A stretch of 64,000 nt of DNA, from contig NZ_KK211104.1 of the NCBI RefSeq assembly GCF_000620305.1, positions 1-64,000 on the forward strand. Direction: 5' to 3'. A program made the translations under genes and the position numbers. Under the pieces are notes generated by a model that was not told the DNA's origin, did no database searches, and saw only the letters and a program-made list of their open reading frames with translations. This document shows positions 19,831 to 29,261 of this stretch, piece by piece (within the stretch, counting starts at the first letter, position 1; each line of letters starts with the position of its first letter). Source of the DNA: Desulfitibacter alkalitolerans DSM 16504. Lineage in GTDB: Bacteria; Bacillota; DSM-16504; Desulfitibacterales; Desulfitibacteraceae.

Positions 19831-21567
19831 TTACCTCCCTAGCATTTCATAAATTGAACCGCCAGCCGGCACCATTGGAAATACATTCTCTTCTTTTTCC
19901 ACTATAAAGTCCATTAATACAGGACCCGGATAATCTTTTGCTTCTTGAAGAGCCGGCAGTACTTCTTCCGGTTTTGTAACCCTTAAAGCCTTAACACCAA
20001 ATGCTTCAGCCAGTTTAACAAAGTCAGGACCTTGATTTATATTTGTGTGAGAGTATCTTTTGTCCAGGAATAAATCCTGCCATTGCCTGACCATTCCTAA
20101 ATATCCATTATTAATGATGCAGATCTTAACCGGCAAATTATATATGGCAGCTGTTGCCAGTTCCTGACAGTTCATTTGAAAACCGCCATCCCCAACTACG
20201 GCCACAACCAGGGATTCTGGGTTTGCAACCTGGGCTCCTATTGCTCCTGGGAAACCATATCCCATGGTTCCTAGACCACCTGAAGTAAAAAATCCTCTGC
20301 CTCTTCTGGTTTTAATATACTGGGCCGACCACATCTGGTGCTGTCCAGTATCAGCTACCACAAAGGAGCTGTCTTCGAGTATTTCATTGATGGATGATAT
20401 GACATATTGGGGTTTTAATGTTCCTTCCCCTTGAACAAACCTTAGAGGGTATTTTTCCTTCCACTCATTTATCTGGACAATCCAATCTGGTCTTTTTTGT
20501 GGTTCCAGCCTATTTATAAGCTTCTCTAAAATTTCTTTCGTATCTCCTAAAACAGCGACATCAACTGCAACATTCTTATTAATCTCAGCAGGATCAATTT
20601 CTATATGCACCTTCTTTGCATTGGGTGCAAAGGTCTTTACGTTACCAGTAACCCTATCGTCAAATCTTGCACCTACCGCCAGTAAAAGATCAGATTCGGT
20701 AATTGCATAGTTTGCATAGACTGTACCGTGCATTCCCGGCATTCCCAGGGCTAATGGGTGGGTATCAGGAATAGCACCCTTGGCCATTAGTGTGCAGGTT
20801 ACAGGAATATCCAACTTTTCAGCCAGTTCTACCAATTGCTTTTCAGCACCAGAGGCTATAACCCCGCCCCCTGCATAAAGTACTGGTCTTTTTGCTGCTT
20901 TGATAAGTTTAACTGTTTCCTCAAGTTCTTTTTCAATACCGTTAGGCTTTAATTTGTAACCTGGCAGATTATACTCTGGAGGATAAAAGAACTCACAGGT
21001 TTTTACTGTTATATCCTTTGGTATATCCACAATAACCGGCCCTGGTCTGCCTGTGGTAGCTATATAAAAAGCCTCATGGATGCAGCGTGCCAGATCCTTA
21101 ATATCCTTTACTAGAAACCCATATTTTGTAATTGGTAAGGTTATGCCTGTAATATCTGCTTCCTGAAAGGAATCCCTTCCAATGGCAGGGATTGCCACCT
21201 GTCCTGTGATAACCACCATTGGAATGCTGTCCATGTAGGCTGTAGCAATTCCAGTTACTAGATTTGCTGCTCCTGGCCCTGAAGTAGCCAATACAACTCC
21301 AGGCCTGCCAGTAGAGCGAGCATATCCATCTGCAGCATGAACTCCACCTTGTTCATGCCTTGGCAAAATATGCTTAATTGCCGTACAGTTGTACAGGGCA
21401 TCGTAGATGTGAAGTACCGTACCTCCTGGATACCCAAAAATGGTATCAACACCCTCCATTTCTAGTGCCCTTAACAAAACTTCCGCACCTGTTAATACTT
21501 CCCCTTTTCCATAATTTTCTAAGCAATTCCCAATTTTATTCACCTCCATGGTTTTTAAATCATTCAT
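19831..21567 (-). CDS. ilvB: Acetolactate synthase large subunit (first copy)
   Basis: A paralogue of the 17638-19302 gene, 578 residues with a short N-terminal extension (first ~25 residues). Catalytic glutamate in [16 protein letters not shown], and TPP motif [15 protein letters not shown] with [12 protein letters not shown]. The latter is the classical anabolic AHAS signature, so this copy looks like the main biosynthetic subunit. The ATG at 21567 follows TAGGAGGTAG at a spacing of about 8. A MITE-like repeat lies in the 169-base gap before it. Confidence 0.94.
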   Translation of the reverse strand: MNDLKTMEVNKIGNCLENYGKGEVLTGAEVLLRALEMEGVDTIFGYPGGTVLHIYDALYNCTAIKHILPRHEQGGVHAADGYARSTGRPGVVLATSGPGAANLVTGIATAYMDSIPMVVITGQVAIPAIGRDSFQEADITGITLPITKYGFLVKDIKDLARCIHEAFYIATTGRPGPVIVDIPKDITVKTCEFFYPPEYNLPGYKLKPNGIEKELEETVKLIKAAKRPVLYAGGGVIASGAEKQLVELAEKLDIPVTCTLMAKGAIPDTHPLALGMPGMHGTVYANYAITESDLLLAVGARFDDRVTGNVKTFAPNAKKVHIEIDPAEINKNVAVDVAVLGDTKEILEKLINRLEPQKRPDWIVQINEWKEKYPLRFVQGEGTLKPQYVISSINEILEDSSFVVADTGQHQMWSAQYIKTRRGRGFFTSGGLGTMGYGFPGAIGAQVANPESLVVAVVGDGGFQMNCQELATAAIYNLPVKICIINNGYLGMVRQWQDLFLDKRYSHTNINQGPDFVKLAEAFGVKALRVTKPEEVLPALQEAKDYPGPVLMDFIVEKEENVFPMVPAGGSIYEMLGR

Positions 21568-21639
21568 CCCAACATCTACCTCCTACGTATATGCTTATTG
21601 TTAGTTAATCTATCAATTGTCCATACATGCGAAATGCAG

Positions 21640-21727
21640 AATACAGGAGCCAGTAGTCAGAAGCCGGAATATGAGTGTTAAGATCTTAAGGTTTATTCTT
21701 TATTCTGTCTTCTGAATTCTGTATTCA
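21640..21727. repeat. MITE-like interspersed repeat, copy 2
   Basis: Shares caggagccagtagtcagaa (21644-21662) and attctgtcttctgaat (21702-21717) with copy 1 at 6515-6590. The ends gaatacagg... and ...ctgtattc are imperfect inverted repeats, as in a miniature inverted-repeat element. It lies between ilvD and ilvB inside the operon and has no coding capacity. Confidence 0.6.
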
Positions 21728-21736
21728 ATAGTATTA

Positions 21737-23395
21737 TTACTTAATTATCGCACCAGAACTGGCTGAACTAACTAGTCTCTGATATCTGGCCAGATAACCT
21801 GTTTTAACTTTAGGTTCCGGTTTTTGCCATTTATTTCTCCGTTTTTCTAATTCTTCATCACTTACCATAATATCTAATTTTCTATTTGGGATATCTATGG
21901 ATATAATGTCTCCTTCTTCAATGAGGCCAATGGGTCCACCCTCTGCTGCCTCTGGGGATACGTGGCCAATGGATGCTCCCCTGGTAGCACCGGAAAATCT
22001 TCCATCTGTAATAAGGGCCACAGTTTCATCAAGCCCCATTCCGGCAACTGCACTAGTTGGAGTGAGCATTTCCCTCATGCCAGGGCCGCCCTTGGGACCC
22101 TCATATCGAACTATAATTACATCACCAGACTTTATATTGCCGCCAAGAATTGCCTCCACCGTTTCTTCTTCACTATTAAAGACCCTAGCTGGTCCCTTAT
22201 GAACAAGCATTTTCTCAGCAACTGCACCCTTTTTAACAACAGCTCCATCAGGTGCCAGGCTTCCCCAGAGTATTGCAATTCCGCCATCAACACTATAGGG
22301 GTTATTAACAGGCCTGATTACATCATAGTCTAAAACAATAGCATCCTTTATATTCTCACCAACGGTCTTTCCAGTAGTTGTCATTACATCTAGATTAAGA
22401 AGATTAAGCTTGGTTAGTTCTGCTAAAACTGCCTGGATGCCTCCTGCAGCACCTAAGTCTTCCATATGATGACCGCCGGCCGGAGCCAACTTGCACAGTT
22501 GGGGGGTTTTTTTACTTATTTCATCGAAAATATTGAAGTCCAACTCAATACCAGCTTCATGGGAGATAGCCGGCAAATGTAAGGCTGTATTTGTTGAGCA
22601 GCCCAAAGCCATATCAGCAATAAGGGCATTCATAAAGCCTTCCCTGGTCATTATCTGGGATGGTCTAATATCCTTTTCCAGAAGCTCCATGACCTTGCGG
22701 CCGGTTTCCTTGGCAAGTCTTATCCTTGCAGCTTCTACTGCCAGCACTGTACCATTACCAGGGAGAGCCATTCCCAGGGCCTCTGTCAAACAGTTCATTG
22801 AATTGGCTGTAAACATTCCTGAACAGGATCCACAGCCTGGACATGCAACATTTTCTGCTTCCGCAAGCTCTTCTTCGGTCATCTTGTTAGCCTTAACTGA
22901 ACCAACCATTTCAAACATGTTAGAAAGGCTTATTTTCTTTCCTTTAAAATTGCCGGCCATCATTGGGCCTCCGCTGACAAATATGGAAGGAATGTCTAAT
23001 CGAGCTGCAGCCATGAGCATGCCTGGCACTATCTTGTCACAGTTTGGAATAAATACTAGAGCATCAAAGGGGTGTCCCTTGGCCATAATTTCTATTGAAT
23101 CTGCAATTATCTCTCTACTTGCCAGTGAATATTTCATTCCCTCGTGGTTCATTGCAATACCATCACAAACACCTATAGTTGGAAACTCCAGGGGTACACC
23201 CCCTGCAAGCTGTATTCCTGATTTAACTGCACTGGCAATTTGGTCCAGGTGCATGTGTCCAGGAACTATTTCATTATGGCTATTTACAATACCAATAATA
23301 GGTTTTTCCAGTTCCCAATCAGTTAAACCCAAGGCCTTGAATAAAGACCTATGAGGTGCCTTTTCTAAACCCTGCTTCATTGCTGTACTTCTCAT
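21737..23395 (-). CDS. ilvD: Dihydroxy-acid dehydratase
   Basis: Dehydrates dihydroxyisovalerate and dihydroxymethylvalerate to the 2-keto acids, the step before transamination. The 552 residues carry the iron-sulfur motifs [20 protein letters not shown] and [20 protein letters not shown], and the C-terminal [20 protein letters not shown]. It is the first gene of the branched-chain operon behind a T-box leader, which supports biosynthesis, unlike the two paralogues at 46-55 kb. There is no ilvC in this operon. Confidence 0.97.
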   Translation of the reverse strand: MRSTAMKQGLEKAPHRSLFKALGLTDWELEKPIIGIVNSHNEIVPGHMHLDQIASAVKSGIQLAGGVPLEFPTIGVCDGIAMNHEGMKYSLASREIIADSIEIMAKGHPFDALVFIPNCDKIVPGMLMAAARLDIPSIFVSGGPMMAGNFKGKKISLSNMFEMVGSVKANKMTEEELAEAENVACPGCGSCSGMFTANSMNCLTEALGMALPGNGTVLAVEAARIRLAKETGRKVMELLEKDIRPSQIMTREGFMNALIADMALGCSTNTALHLPAISHEAGIELDFNIFDEISKKTPQLCKLAPAGGHHMEDLGAAGGIQAVLAELTKLNLLNLDVMTTTGKTVGENIKDAIVLDYDVIRPVNNPYSVDGGIAILWGSLAPDGAVVKKGAVAEKMLVHKGPARVFNSEEETVEAILGGNIKSGDVIIVRYEGPKGGPGMREMLTPTSAVAGMGLDETVALITDGRFSGATRGASIGHVSPEAAEGGPIGLIEEGDIISIDIPNRKLDIMVSDEELEKRRNKWQKPEPKVKTGYLARYQRLVSSASSGAIIK

Positions 23396-23436
23396 TTTTT
23401 ATCCCCCTTGATATAATGATTTTAATGTGTAAAACT

Positions 23437-23466
23437 AGCCAGAAGAACCGTCCCCCTGGTTTTTTG
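23437..23466. repeat. Short REP-like fragment
   Basis: Contains gccagaagaaccgtccccc followed by tggtttttt, resembling the GACGGTTCTTCTGGC units of REP-like elements in related clostridia. It lies between the T-box terminator and ilvD. Confidence 0.3.
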
Positions 23467-23471
23467 GTCTT

Positions 23472-23735
23472 AAAACAAAAAACCCCTCATCCCACCTACA
23501 GGGACGAGAAGTTTATCTTCCCGCGGTACCACCCTAATTGCTGCATCTGCAGCCTCTTATTTCCTGGACACCTGCCAAATAACGGTCGGCTCCGTCTCTG
23601 CCTACTAAGAAAAGACCTTTCGACAAAGAACTAAAAAGTGACACTAAATACTGTATAGGCTCCGGCTTTCACCTTAATCCCGGCTCTCTGTTACCCTAGT
23701 GACAGATAGATAGCATGTCTTTTGTCATCGCTTTT
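23472..23735 (-). promoter_or_regulatory. T-box: T-box leader of the branched-chain operon
   Basis: A tRNA-sensing leader. On the minus strand the antiterminator T-box AGGGTGGTACCGCGG lies at 23535-23521. A terminator follows: CTCGTCCC (23508-23501) pairs with GGGATGAG (23493-23486), then GGGGTTTTTTG. Upstream is stem I with GACAAAAGA paired to TCTTTGTC at its base and an AGAGAGCCGGGA segment. Uncharged tRNA would permit read-through into ilvD. By context the tRNA should be for Ile, Leu or Val. I could not place the specifier codon with confidence. Confidence 0.95.
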
Positions 23736-23771
23736 ATATTTATTTATTTGTATCCATAATTATTAAAAATA

Positions 23772-23801
23772 AGTATATATAAGAAAGTAACAACCTGTCA
23801 A
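23772..23801 (-). promoter_or_regulatory. Probable vegetative promoter of the ilv operon
   Basis: On the minus strand TTGACA (23801-23796) is followed after 18 bases by TATACT (23777-23772), about 40 bases upstream of the T-box stem I. This is close to the sigma-A consensus. Nothing else is recognised between 23802 and 23923. Confidence 0.6.
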
Positions 23802-23923
23802 TAGTAAATATCCTTGTGAAAAAATTAATTTTCTTGGACAGCAGTATAGGCTGGTAATTAGTGAAGAATACTAATATTTACAGAAGTTTTTTTAAAATAC
23901 AAGTAGTCTTTGGAGGTGAAAAA

Positions 23924-24055
23924 GTGACTGACCACAATGATTTTAAATTTGCCCATTTAAACCAGCAGCAATTAAAAGAATTATTGAGTGCAGAGGACAA
24001 TATTAATCAAGAAACTACTGATCCAGTCTATGTTATTGCATATAGAAAAGAATAG
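23924..24055 (+). CDS. Small hypothetical protein, 43 residues
   Basis: The frame is open from an ATG at 23861, but GTG at 23924 directly behind TGGAGGTGAAAAA is the better start, giving a protein beginning MTDHNDFKFAHLNQQQLKEL and ending with VYVIAYRKE. It resembles short Firmicutes proteins with an HLxxxQL helix and a terminal IAY strand. Function is unknown. It is followed by a stem-loop and is convergent with the DUF3786 gene. Confidence 0.6.
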   Translation: MTDHNDFKFAHLNQQQLKELLSAEDNINQETTDPVYVIAYRKE

Positions 24056-24058
24056 TAA

Positions 24059-24103
24059 CCAGTAGCTGCGGAGGCCTCATTAAGAGGCCTTTTCAGCTAC
24101 TGG
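24059..24103. terminator. Two-way terminator hairpin
   Basis: CCAGTAGCTG (24059-24068) pairs with CAGCTACTGG (24094-24103), and an inner GGCCTC/GAGGCC stem is followed by TTTT. The end of the convergent DUF3786 gene lies inside the stem, so it should stop transcription from both sides. Confidence 0.8.
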
Positions 24104-24726
24104 TGGATATTTCGTCTGATTAATTTACGTGCTGCATTTATTCCCAGCATATATAAAGAAGCTGTGTCCAGATAATCTGGTGAGATTTGGTCAAAGAGAA
24201 TATTTGCCTTTGTGGGAAACTCCTCATCACCTTCCCAAAATACAAAGGCCAGGGGGAGCTTGGGGAAAACTGGCATAATAAACCCAACGCTGCCCATTGT
24301 AACACGAGTAGCTCCAAAGTGTTTAGCAACAGTCCAGGCTTCTTCAGGATTTTTGCCGAATGCTTCAACAAGGGGCTCCACTCCTTCTTTTAAAAAGGGA
24401 GCATAATGATGAGGACCGCCAGGCAGCTCAAGAAAGGTAAGCCAATTATTTCTTAAAGGCAGGCCGCTGCTTTGGGCTAAATATAATAGAATAAGGTATC
24501 TATCACTTACATTTATGATTTTCTTTTCTGAATCCAGCCAATGGGCTGTTCCAGATGGATAATGAACCTCAATGGGTAAATTGCAGTATTTTAGGTAAAA
24601 GCATGATTTATCCCTGTCAAATTTGGCCCCACTTCCTAAAACCATATCATCTGGGTTGGCAGTTTTAAATATTTCGTGGGCCCTTGTAATAGCTCCTCTG
24701 TAATTTCCTGGAATATATTCTTCCAT
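24097..24726 (-). CDS. DUF3786 domain protein
   Basis: A 209-residue soluble protein of the DUF3786 family, common in anaerobes with corrinoid or molybdenum metabolism. Visible features are ISDRY-like ILLYLAQSSG, the conserved block LPGGPHHYAPFLKEGVEPL, and PVFPKLPLAFVFWEGDEEFP near the C-terminus. Function is unproven. It lies 5 bases after the mocA-like gene, probably in one transcript. Confidence 0.85.
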   Translation of the reverse strand: MEEYIPGNYRGAITRAHEIFKTANPDDMVLGSGAKFDRDKSCFYLKYCNLPIEVHYPSGTAHWLDSEKKIINVSDRYLILLYLAQSSGLPLRNNWLTFLELPGGPHHYAPFLKEGVEPLVEAFGKNPEEAWTVAKHFGATRVTMGSVGFIMPVFPKLPLAFVFWEGDEEFPTKANILFDQISPDYLDTASLYMLGINAARKLIRRNIHQ

Positions 24727-24731
24727 AATGC

Positions 24732-25352
24732 TTACCCCCTTAAAATATTTTGTTTTGTTTTTAATTTTTCATAGTCTTCAGGGGTATCAATATCCTCCAC
24801 TACACCTGGATCATGTACATGAATCTTATTAATTATTTCCTCCCGCAAGAATAAATCTCTTGCACCCTGGTCCCCCTGCAGCTGGTTTAGCCAGGAAAAA
24901 AACTGCCTGGGAATAATAACTGGGTTTCCCCTTTTATCTTTATAATAAGGTGCAGTTAGAAAGCTAGGTTTTTGTAAAAAACCAGCTATTAGCCTTTTAA
25001 TAGTCTCTTCCTGAACCATTGGCTGATCTCCTAAAACAAAAAAAGCACCTAATGTTTTTTCCGAAATAACACTTAAGCCTTTTTTCAATGAAGTGGACTG
25101 TCCTTCCAGATATCCAGGATGATTTATGAGCTTTACTGGGTAATTCATCAATATTTTCTCCAATTCATGGGATTGCCAGCCAGTAACAATTACTATTTCG
25201 AAAAAATCCTGTCCGATAATTTTTTCAATAGTGTGGAGGATAAGCTCCTTGCCATGAAATGGCAGCAGCAGCTTATTATTGCTGCCCATTCTTTTGGATC
25301 TTCCAGCAGCCAGTACAATACATGAAAGCTTGCTTCCGTCAGCAATTAACAT
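24732..25352 (-). CDS. MocA-like molybdenum cofactor nucleotidyltransferase
   Basis: A GT-A-fold NTP transferase of the MocA/MobA group. It has the nucleotide-binding LAAGRSKRMGSNNKLLLPF, LINHPGYLEGQSTSLKKGL, LGDQPM for metal binding, and RGNPVIIPR, all typical of molybdopterin cytidylyltransferases of xanthine-dehydrogenase-type enzymes. ATG at 25352 (MLIADGSKLS) overlaps the stop of the FmdB-like gene by 7 bases; an upstream start at 25370 is less likely. No molybdenum hydroxylase is in the window, so its client is unknown. It is distinct from MobA at 27241. Confidence 0.8.
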   Translation of the reverse strand: MLIADGSKLSCIVLAAGRSKRMGSNNKLLLPFHGKELILHTIEKIIGQDFFEIVIVTGWQSHELEKILMNYPVKLINHPGYLEGQSTSLKKGLSVISEKTLGAFFVLGDQPMVQEETIKRLIAGFLQKPSFLTAPYYKDKRGNPVIIPRQFFSWLNQLQGDQGARDLFLREEIINKIHVHDPGVVEDIDTPEDYEKLKTKQNILRG

Positions 25353-25564
25353 CCCTTGCACCCTGAGCATGAGCTCTTGGTACAGCTTGAAGATGAACCA
25401 TTGCTTATACCACCACCAGTTTTTTTATTATATAAAAAGCCTGTAAAAAGCTGCTGACATTGTCCGCCACACTTTTGACATTTAACTTGATCTTTTTCGC
25501 TTATGGATACAAATTTTGAAAATTTCTCAGAGCATTCTTGGCATCTATAATCATATGTGGGCAT
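25346..25564 (-). CDS. FmdB-type zinc ribbon protein
   Basis: A 72-residue protein beginning MPTYDYRCQECSEKF, with two CxxC pairs (CQEC, CQKC) forming a zinc ribbon, and a Gly/Ser/Cys-rich tail ending SSCTKSSCSGCKGC. FmdB-family proteins are putative regulators, first named beside formamidase genes. Here it is translationally linked to the MocA-like gene. The tail cysteines might bind metal, but this is inference. Confidence 0.88.
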   Translation of the reverse strand: MPTYDYRCQECSEKFSKFVSISEKDQVKCQKCGGQCQQLFTGFLYNKKTGGGISNGSSSSCTKSSCSGCKGC

Positions 25565-25614
25565 AATATGGTCTTCCTTTCTTAAGTCTATTTATCATTA
25601 ACCTCTACTTAAAA

Positions 25615-26748
25615 TCACCCTTCATGATATTGCTTTAATTTTAAGGATAGTTTATCCACTTCTAGAAAATCTAACACCCTGTTAATCATTACATTCAATT
25701 TTGTTGAAAGGTCGACCTCGTAGGGCTTAACTACCGGAATGCTTTTATCCTCAAAAAATACTCTGATTACCGGACGGTGTGTTAAGCCTTTAATGGCCTT
25801 TACAACTGCACCCACCTGACCTGTATCTAACTCAACAAAGCTCCCTATTGGATACATGGCTATGTTGTCAAGGAAGGCTTTGACTACTTGAAAGTCAAAG
25901 CTAATATCCACTGCAGCTGCTAACATTTCATAGGCTTCATGGGGCATATACCCTTTCCTGTATACCCTATCAGCAGTTAATGCGTCATATACATCAACTA
26001 ACCCAACGATTTTGCTTAGTATATGTATTTTATCACCCTTAAGCCCTCTTGGGTAACCGCTTCCATCTATTCTTTCATGATGCTCACGAACCACAGAAGC
26101 TGCCAGGCTGCCTACTTTGCCCTTTTCTCGAAGCAGCATGTATCCATCTTCACAGTGCCTTTTAATTGTATTAAACTCTTCTTCCGATAATGCACCTGGC
26201 TTGTTTAGAATATCCTTTGGGGTTAATATTTTGCCCAGGTCATGGAGTATAGCCCCTGTCCCCAACTGCACCAAGGAATTATGAGAAAGTTTTAAGGCAT
26301 TACCTGTTAGTAAAGCTAGAGTACATACATTTACAGAATGTCCATAGGTATAATCATCAAAAGTACGAATATCAGATAATGAAACTAATACATCATTTCG
26401 CAAAAGAAGGTTTTCAAGAATTTTTTCAACAACATCAGTAATTTTAGACTCATCAATAACAAGGCATAATCTTTGTGCTTTCTTGGCAATCTCCACCTGG
26501 CCAAAGATATTCCTTACCTTCTTGATAGCATCATTTCTTGTTTCATCTGATATAACATCTACTACTTCCACATCTTTAATAAACCCATCATCTATAAATA
26601 CAGCTGGAATATCCATGAGCTTTAAACGGTTAACAGTATTTTTGGTAAGGAAAGTTCCTGACCGCAAAAGCAGTATACCTTCACTTGAAAATACAGAGCT
26701 GCCTATTTTCATTCCTGGCCGTAAATAGTGAACAGGTACCTTGCGCAT
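25615..26748 (-). CDS. HD-GYP domain phosphodiesterase
   Basis: A probable cyclic-di-GMP phosphodiesterase. An N-terminal region (about 1-110, RPGMKIGSSVFSSEGILLL) precedes the HD-GYP domain. Metal ligands lie in HSVNV, GAILHDLGK (HD) and the HHERIDGSGYPRGLKGDKI loop (GYP). The frame extends to 26799, but ATG at 26748 (MRKVPVHYLRPGM) has GGAGGAAATGTT in front and is the better start (377 residues). No membrane segment is present, so it is cytoplasmic. The last ~80 residues resemble a small beta-barrel extension. Confidence 0.92.
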   Translation of the reverse strand: MRKVPVHYLRPGMKIGSSVFSSEGILLLRSGTFLTKNTVNRLKLMDIPAVFIDDGFIKDVEVVDVISDETRNDAIKKVRNIFGQVEIAKKAQRLCLVIDESKITDVVEKILENLLLRNDVLVSLSDIRTFDDYTYGHSVNVCTLALLTGNALKLSHNSLVQLGTGAILHDLGKILTPKDILNKPGALSEEEFNTIKRHCEDGYMLLREKGKVGSLAASVVREHHERIDGSGYPRGLKGDKIHILSKIVGLVDVYDALTADRVYRKGYMPHEAYEMLAAAVDISFDFQVVKAFLDNIAMYPIGSFVELDTGQVGAVVKAIKGLTHRPVIRVFFEDKSIPVVKPYEVDLSTKLNVMINRVLDFLEVDKLSLKLKQYHEG

Positions 26749-26874
26749 AACATTTCCTCCAATTTCCTTAACGGGAATACATTTTTCATCTTTCGACATA
26801 AATTCCTAAAATCCTTTATTTTAGAAATCTATGGGTAAAATTCCTTGACATGGACTAATTAGTTTTTAATTAAT

Positions 26875-26912
26875 AAAGCCTCAAACCCATAAGGGAATGA
26901 GGCTCACATGTA
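26875..26912 (-). terminator. Weak terminator after nifU-like gene
   Basis: On the minus strand AGCCTCA pairs with TGAGGCT around a short CCC/GGG inner stem, followed by TTATTAATT. It is positioned to end the nifU-like transcript before the HD-GYP gene. Confidence 0.5.
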
Positions 26913-26940
26913 TAACAATACTTTATACTGAGACTACACT

Positions 26941-27162
26941 TTAGACTGAGACTACCTCTTTTACTTCCTTGACTTCCTCTTTTAAAACCCTTTCAATCCC
27001 ATTTTTTAAAGTTTGATTAGCCATTGGGCACCCTCCACAAGCTCCCTTTAGCTTTACTTTTACAGTACCATCATCTTCAATACTAACTAATTCTACATCT
27101 CCACCATCTCTTTGAAGATATGGACGAACTTTATTTAAAGCAGCTTCAACTTTTTCTTTCAT
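26941..27162 (-). CDS. NifU-like iron-sulfur scaffold, C-terminal domain only
   Basis: A 73-residue single-domain protein of the NifU C-terminal (Nfu) family, which holds and passes on iron-sulfur clusters. [20 protein letters not shown] and the cluster motif GACGGCPMA (CxxC) are clear. It is the usual stand-alone Nfu size. Likely clients include the many Fe-S dehydratases in the window, but there is no specific link. Confidence 0.94.
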   Translation of the reverse strand: MKEKVEAALNKVRPYLQRDGGDVELVSIEDDGTVKVKLKGACGGCPMANQTLKNGIERVLKEEVKEVKEVVSV

Positions 27163-27240
27163 ATGTTTATCACTCCTTAGAAAAATTTACTAACATTATA
27201 CCACAGTATGTAATTTATATGTGCAGTAAATCTTAGAAAA

Positions 27241-27828
27241 CTAACTTTCTTCATACTTTCTATATATTTTTAGATCTTCGGGAGTATTGATGTTGAAAAA
27301 GGTTTTTGCAGCCTTTTCATCGCCTAGAAGTTGACTCCAGTCCGGATATAATATCTTCACACATGGGTAAAAGGAGATTATTTTATAGTGCTCTTCATCA
27401 AGACATTTCTCTATATATGGAATACAGTTCTTTGAGTAAACTGCAAACAAAGGCTGTAAGTATTCTCCCTTTTTTGGTACCACACCATCATAGCCATTTG
27501 CCATCTCACATAGTTTTCGGGCTGCTGCACCGTCTATAAATGGCATGTCACAAGCGGTTACAAAGGAATACTCATTACTCGCATGGGTCAACCCCGAATG
27601 AATTCCTCCTAGCGGTCCCTTATTAATAATAATATCAGGATACTTTTTATATGGTAAAAATTCATAGGTTTGGATAGTATTAGTTATAATAATAACCTCG
27701 TTAAAGTATTTTGCTAGCTGCCCGGCAATTGTTTCAATGAAGGTTTTATCCCCTGCTGGCAGTAAAGCCTTGTTCATTTTCATTCTAGAGCTTTTTCCTC
27801 CGGCCAAAATCACTGCAGAAAACTTCAT
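27241..27828 (-). CDS. mobA: Molybdenum cofactor guanylyltransferase
   Basis: Attaches GMP to molybdopterin to make the bis-MGD cofactor, or the tungsten equivalent. FSAVILAGGKSSRMKMNKAL is the nucleotide-binding loop; GPLGGIHSGL and TACDMPFID (metal binding) follow. ATG at 27828 (MKFSAVI) lies behind GGAGGTTAAA; the longer frame to 27858 would overlap the upstream gene. About 195 residues. It is downstream of a degenerate sigma-54 regulator gene on the same strand. Confidence 0.9.
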   Translation of the reverse strand: MKFSAVILAGGKSSRMKMNKALLPAGDKTFIETIAGQLAKYFNEVIIITNTIQTYEFLPYKKYPDIIINKGPLGGIHSGLTHASNEYSFVTACDMPFIDGAAARKLCEMANGYDGVVPKKGEYLQPLFAVYSKNCIPYIEKCLDEEHYKIISFYPCVKILYPDWSQLLGDEKAAKTFFNINTPEDLKIYRKYEES

Positions 27829-27854
27829 TTTAACCTCCATCTGCTCTAACATCC

Positions 27855-29231
27855 TCAAATTATTATATGTTTGGCAGCTATCACAGTATTATCCCCTAAC
27901 CTTTCAACTGCCTGGTTAATTACATTAAATAATTCACTAACATTCCCGGGCCAGGAATGGGCCTTTAATTTAATCCAAGCCTCTTCTGATACATCAAAAG
28001 TCAATGATTTTTTTTTGCCAACCAGTGTTTCTAATCTATGGGCCAACAGGCATTCTATGTCCTGGATTCTTTCCTGTAAGGGGGCTATAAAAATATGATG
28101 TCCTGACAGCCTGTAGTATAAATCCTCATCAAAAAGCTTTTGATTAACCATTTTCTCTAAATTTTCTGTGGAAGAAGAAAAGATTCTAAATTCTCTTTCT
28201 TTTGTTTTCCCATAAACATCTACAAAGGTTTTTTGTCTGCAGGCCTTCAAAAGTGCCAACTGCATTTTTTTAGGCAGGTAATTTATATTCTTGATAAAAA
28301 GAACACCATGCTGTGCAAGCTGTAAGGAATTTAGAAATAAACGGCCGTTAGTGCTGTTTTTCATACAATCAAATTGCACAAAGGGACCCTTGGAGTTTTC
28401 AAAATGTATGGCACGGGCTAAAGTTTCCTTGCCAACTCCCTGTCCTCCGGTAAGATGCAGGTTAGCTGAGCCTTCAGCAGCCCTTTTTGCAGACTTAATC
28501 ACGTCTTTCCACTTTTTACTTTCCCCTTTTAAATCCATAAAGGATGTTTTGGCTGTCAATCTCAAAACTGAACTGCCTAAACGCCACATTTTTTTATATT
28601 CCCAGATTTCAAGCTGATCCTCTATTCTACGGGCCAGCATATACACTAAATGATTATACCCGGGTTGCTTATCAGCTATATCTCCCATTAAGGCAATAAT
28701 TCCCTTTAGTTCTCCTTGTTTAGTAAATATGGGAGCTGCTTCACCAAAAAGCCTATGCCATAAGCTGTTATAATGCTCCGCCCCCCAGACGGAAACAGGC
28801 TTTTTTTCTAATGAAGCCAAACCAATACAATTGGTTCCTGCAATACCCTCTGCAAGACACTGCCCCGGTTTAAAGCCCTTTAAAATATCACTTCCGTCTC
28901 TGGTATAGGTCACTTGCAGAATATTTCCTTCAGGGTCCGATAATAGAATTGCCATGTCTCTATTATACAATGCTTCAGTCAGTGCTAAAATACTAGTTTC
29001 TGAAGCTTCCAATGAGTCTGCATGGGCTTTTTTTAGATTCTTTAATCCATGGTCCTTGACAATGTGCAGTTTATCTGGCCCTTGACAGCGGCTTATCTGG
29101 TTGTTTTTAGAACGAATCCAGGATCGTAGGATTACAGGAGAAATACCTCCATATAATTCTCCCTTGTCTACAAATCTTTGCCATGCTCTGGTAATGATAT
29201 CCAAATCCTTGTGTGCTTTCACATCTTCCAT
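27855..29231 (-). CDS. Degenerate sigma-54-activator-like regulator with GAF domain
   Basis: 458 residues. The N-terminal ~220 resemble the AcoR-type sensor (ILRSWIRS, then a GAF-like domain with LQVTYTRDGSD, GIAGTNCIGLASLEKKPVSVWGAEH in pieces). The AAA+ region keeps a Walker A-like GGQGVGKET (about 265) and HSWPGNVSELFNVINQAVE near the end. It lacks the GAFTGA loop altogether. The Walker B position reads VLFIKNI with no Asp-Glu. There is no Fis-type helix-turn-helix after the WPGNV block. It therefore probably cannot remodel sigma-54 polymerase and may act as a sensor or be decaying, although the frame is intact. It lies 27 bases before mobA. Confidence 0.75.
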   Translation of the reverse strand: MEDVKAHKDLDIITRAWQRFVDKGELYGGISPVILRSWIRSKNNQISRCQGPDKLHIVKDHGLKNLKKAHADSLEASETSILALTEALYNRDMAILLSDPEGNILQVTYTRDGSDILKGFKPGQCLAEGIAGTNCIGLASLEKKPVSVWGAEHYNSLWHRLFGEAAPIFTKQGELKGIIALMGDIADKQPGYNHLVYMLARRIEDQLEIWEYKKMWRLGSSVLRLTAKTSFMDLKGESKKWKDVIKSAKRAAEGSANLHLTGGQGVGKETLARAIHFENSKGPFVQFDCMKNSTNGRLFLNSLQLAQHGVLFIKNINYLPKKMQLALLKACRQKTFVDVYGKTKEREFRIFSSSTENLEKMVNQKLFDEDLYYRLSGHHIFIAPLQERIQDIECLLAHRLETLVGKKKSLTFDVSEEAWIKLKAHSWPGNVSELFNVINQAVERLGDNTVIAAKHIII

Positions 29232-29261
29232 CTCCTATCAGTCATGAACATCTATTTTTTG

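Noticed and set aside
22491-23354. 287-codon open frame antisense to ilvD
   Set aside because: It lies inside a clear ilvD gene and mirrors its codons; no start signal.
23472-23735. Assignment of the T-box specifier codon (for example ATT for isoleucine)
   Set aside because: The specifier loop could not be folded reliably by eye; several codons are possible.
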